A DNA stretch of 64,000 nucleotides, taken from positions 615,643-679,642 of the forward strand of contig NCCV01000003.1 in the NCBI GenBank assembly GCA_002279825.1, written 5' to 3'. The notes beneath the pieces were generated by a model. It made no database searches, was not told where the DNA came from, and saw only the letters and a program-made list of their open reading frames with translations. The translations under genes were made by a program, and so were the position numbers. The stretch comes from Sphingomonadales bacterium 12-68-11. Lineage in GTDB: Bacteria > Pseudomonadota > Alphaproteobacteria > Sphingomonadales > Sphingomonadaceae. Positions 61,896-64,000 of this stretch are shown here, piece after piece. The number at the start of each line of letters is the position of its first letter. The first letter of the stretch is position 1.

Positions 61896-62558
61896 TTACT
61901 GAGCGACGCGCGGTGCCGTGCCCGGGAACAGCGCCGCGAGCGGCTTGGTCTCCGGCAGGATATAGACGATCCCCACGGTCCCGGTGAACGCGGGGACGAC
62001 GACCGTGTCGTAGAACGCCGCGGGGACATTGATGCAGCCGTAGGAAATGCGGTTGTCTTCGGGCGACGGCGAGAGCAGCCGTTCGGCACGCCGGTCTTTG
62101 GGGGTTCCCGCGATGACCCGGTGCAGCGAGAGCGCGCTCTCGTAGTCGATCCAGAGAATGTCCTGCTCGAGATCGTGGCCGAGCACCGCTTCGAACCGGC
62201 CGGCCGGCGTGGTGCGCTCGTGCGGGGGAATCGCCGCGAGCCGCCGCTGGCCGATGCCGGGCACACTGTCATCGCCCACACCGAGGCCGAGCAGCGCCGG
62301 GGCGGCACCCTGAAGGCGACCTTGGCGGTCGAACACGAACACCCGGGCGCCGCGTTTGTCGACAATAGCGAAGGGCAGGTTGCGGCTGTCGCGCGAAGCG
62401 AGTGCCCATTGCGCCAGGTCGTAGGCCTCTTGCGAGGCCTGCTCCCCGGCAAAATCGGGCGCGGGTGCGAGCTGCTCGCTGGCAGGCGGCGGCGCCGACT
62501 CGGCGACCGGCGCCGCGGCGACGCCGGCCGCCAGCAGTGCGAGCGCCAGCGCGCTCAA
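61896..62558 (-). CDS. L,D-transpeptidase family protein
   Basis: The 220-residue product starts at TTG 62558, which overlaps the stop of the upstream exoprotein gene in TTGA. Residues 1-17 are a signal peptide. The YkuD-type catalytic region has His146 in SLHRVIAG and Cys175 in ISYGCINV; the fold ends with TVGIVYILPE. It would cross-link peptidoglycan or attach proteins to it. A much longer in-frame extension upstream is an off-frame reading of the exoprotein gene. Confidence 0.85.
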   Translation of the reverse strand: MSALALALLAAGVAAAPVAESAPPPASEQLAPAPDFAGEQASQEAYDLAQWALASRDSRNLPFAIVDKRGARVFVFDRQGRLQGAAPALLGLGVGDDSVPGIGQRRLAAIPPHERTTPAGRFEAVLGHDLEQDILWIDYESALSLHRVIAGTPKDRRAERLLSPSPEDNRISYGCINVPAAFYDTVVVPAFTGTVGIVYILPETKPLAALFPGTAPRVAQ

Positions 62559-64000
62559 TGGCGCGCCTGCTTGCGCGGATAGACGGGCACCGCGGGAGCG
62601 GGCGGCACCGCCTCTTCGATCGCGGCTTCGGGCACGGGAACCTCTACGATCTCGACGATCTGCGGCGCCTCGACCGGGGTCGGCCAGGCCTCCTGGGCCG
62701 CGGGCAGGTTCACGCCCGGGCCGACGATGGCGAGCGAAGTAAGGGGCGGGGCGAAAGCCGCCACTGCCAGCAATGGCAGGACGGGGATGCCCGGCTGGAG
62801 CAGCGCGGGAACGCCGGTCGGAATGACGACCGGCGTGGGAGCGACCGCCACCGGCGTTCCCCCTCCGCCGGCCGGTCCGGCGACCGGAGGCACGACCGCC
62901 GGGGGAATGACAACCGGCAGCACGACACCTGGCGTGACCACCGGCGGTGTCACGACGGGCGGCACCACCACGACCGGGGGAACGACAGGGGGCACGACGA
63001 CAGGCGGTACGACCGGGGGAACAACAATAGGCGGTACGACCGGAGGGACGACCGGTGGCACAACGACGGGCGGCACCACCACCGGCGGGACGACCACCGG
63101 AGCGGCGGAAATCGTCCCGAAGCTGGCGAACGTGGCATCGCAGCACAGGCCCGCCAGCGCGTACTGGTCGGCGTTCGCGCCGGTCAGGCTGTAGCCCACG
63201 TAGGTGATGCCGATGCCCGATCCGGCCGCCGCCTGGTCGAACACCGCGCTCGCACCGGGGCCTGCCACCAGCGTGACGCCGGTCGGCGTGCCCGAGGTCG
63301 CGGTGGTGTTGAACCCGTTCAGCACGGCGTTGGCGCTGCCGTCGAACACTTTGTCGCCATTGGGAAACAGCAGCATTCGCTGAGTCAGCGTGGCGCCTTC
63401 GGTGAGCACGAACTCGGTCGAGAAGTCGGACGGCGCGGCATAGGACAGCGGATTGTAGTTGATGGTCACCGGGGCGACCGTGACCGTGGTCGGCGGCGCA
63501 AGCGGCGCGAAGATGATCGTCCCGCTGCCGGTGCCGTCGCCGCCGGCGATCAGCGTCAAGCCGATCGGCAGCCCGAGGCTCTGCGCGGGGATCGTGCTGC
63601 CGCGGGTCAGCGTCACCGCCGCGTCGATGTGGACGTCGTGTCCCGCACACAGCGCGATGTTGCCATCGACCGTGGTGATCGCGTGGCGGACCAGCACGTC
63701 GCGCCCGGCATTGAGCAGGACGCTGCCGTTGGTGGTCGTGATCGGCGCGTCGACGTTCACGTCGCGGCCGCAGCACACCACCACGTTGCCGTTGGTGGCC
63801 GTGATCGGGGCGTTGATGTTGACATCGCGCAGGCCGTTCATCGTCAGCGTCGTCGGCGTACCCGAAGCGGTCCAGGCCACGGCATCGTTGACGAAGATGT
63901 CGCCGTTGCCGGCGGTGGCATCGGGCGCCAGCGTGCTGATGACCACGCTGTTGGTGACGAGCTGCGCCGAAAGCGTCGCGCCCGAGATATTGCCGCCCAG
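62555..64000 (-). CDS. Filamentous-haemagglutinin-like exoprotein, C-terminal part
   Basis: The frame is open from the right edge to TGA 62557-62555, so the N-terminus is missing; at least 481 residues are present. The part next to the edge carries short beta-helix repeats (GRDVNVDAPITTTNGSVLLN; GRDVLVRHAITTVDGNIALC). A YDG/MBG-type domain follows (NGDKVFDGSANAVLNGFN; ANADQYALAG), then a long Val/Pro-rich tract, and a hydrophobic tail ending YPRKQARH. This fits large secreted adhesins of two-partner type. The ATG at 63946 is internal, because coding continues to the edge. Confidence 0.8.
   Translation of the reverse strand: MGGNISGATLSAQLVTNSVVISTLAPDATAGNGDIFVNDAVAWTASGTPTTLTMNGLRDVNINAPITATNGNVVVCCGRDVNVDAPITTTNGSVLLNAGRDVLVRHAITTVDGNIALCAGHDVHIDAAVTLTRGSTIPAQSLGLPIGLTLIAGGDGTGSGTIIFAPLAPPTTVTVAPVTINYNPLSYAAPSDFSTEFVLTEGATLTQRMLLFPNGDKVFDGSANAVLNGFNTTATSGTPTGVTLVAGPGASAVFDQAAAGSGIGITYVGYSLTGANADQYALAGLCCDATFASFGTISAAPVVVPPVVVPPVVVPPVVPPVVPPIVVPPVVPPVVVPPVVPPVVVVPPVVTPPVVTPGVVLPVVIPPAVVPPVAGPAGGGGTPVAVAPTPVVIPTGVPALLQPGIPVLPLLAVAAFAPPLTSLAIVGPGVNLPAAQEAWPTPVEAPQIVEIVEVPVPEAAIEEAVPPAPAVPVYPRKQARH
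62930..63110. repeat. Val/Pro-encoding tandem repeat tract
   Basis: Imperfect repeats of about 9-15 bp (GGCGGCACCACC, GGCGGTACGACCGGG, and variants) encode VVPP and VVVPP units on the minus strand within the exoprotein gene. The repeats stay in frame. They could allow slipped-strand length change. Confidence 0.7.

Noticed and set aside
62930..63110. CRISPR-like regular repeats
   Set aside because: The units are short, imperfect and in frame with a coding region for Val and Pro; no spacers or cas genes are present.
61896..63776. A 626-codon frame joining the L,D-transpeptidase to upstream sequence
   Set aside because: The upstream part is Arg/Gly-rich and off-frame to the exoprotein, whose domains are clear in the other frame.

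Overview
The window is a continuous stretch of high-GC chromosome from an alphaproteobacterium, most likely order Sphingomonadales (Sphingomonas, Novosphingobium or Erythrobacter type). The evidence is a zwf-edd-glk-eda Entner-Doudoroff operon with coupled start and stop codons, a phyR gene behind a GGAAC-N17-CGTT (EcfG-type) promoter, DUF1465 and DUF465 small proteins, Fur boxes of the TGCGA/TCGCA type, and a short palindromic repeat that I recall from sphingomonad genomes. I see no rRNA, CRISPR array, insertion sequence, prophage or integration site.

Layout. 1-1470 is a secreted tetratricopeptide-like protein cut by the left edge, then a YjbQ protein and a transglutaminase-like protein. 2918-10520 is the sugar catabolic operon zwf, edd, glk, eda, ending in a divergent PEP-carboxylase homologue. 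A lower-GC islet (10555-11381) holds a lipoprotein flanked by palindromes and a small unknown gene. 11560-17160 reads leftward: ptsP, a RodZ-like protein, CpoB and tilS, with a small DUF465 gene upstream. 17349-22371 carries DUF465, DUF1465, glpK, DUF4230, a membrane protein and nadA; a HIRAN-domain gene lies tail to tail with nadA. 22887-27931 is an EamA exporter, an AraC regulator divergent from pobA, a secreted esterase and a secreted unknown. tRNA-Cys, an MFS carrier and an alaC-type aminotransferase follow.

30943-33829 is a PHA storage locus (phaC, phasin) with a probable PhaR operator. 34041-36832 holds clpS and lptF/lptG. Then comes a tandem-duplicated small lipoprotein, a fatty acid hydroxylase next to a GNAT-like acyltransferase (possible sphingolipid genes), and a general-stress island: a single-domain response regulator, a candidate leftward small RNA and phyR. 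41399-48430 has a ModE-like regulator and a catabolic cluster (two zinc alcohol dehydrogenases, an SDR, a DAD-like cupin dioxygenase, an MFS carrier, a VOC protein, a class II aldolase) that could feed hydroxybenzoate to PobA.

48542-55423 is an iron and flavin island: an orphan 2Fe-2S subunit, then a PepSY membrane protein, a DUF2271 protein with an SGAT flavinylation motif, DUF4198, ApbE, PiuC and a TonB-dependent siderophore receptor. Fur-like boxes sit before the PepSY gene and the receptor. The set looks like an extracytoplasmic flavin electron-transfer module tied to iron uptake. The right end has a phospholipid methyltransferase, a membrane protein, lipB, an acidic lipoprotein, a CitE-like lyase, tRNA-Thr, an N-formylglutamate amidohydrolase, two overlapping transglutaminases, and an L,D-transpeptidase coupled to a large haemagglutinin-like exoprotein that runs off the right edge.

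The longest stretch without a protein gene is 40272-40590, which holds the candidate small RNA, its terminator and the phyR promoter.
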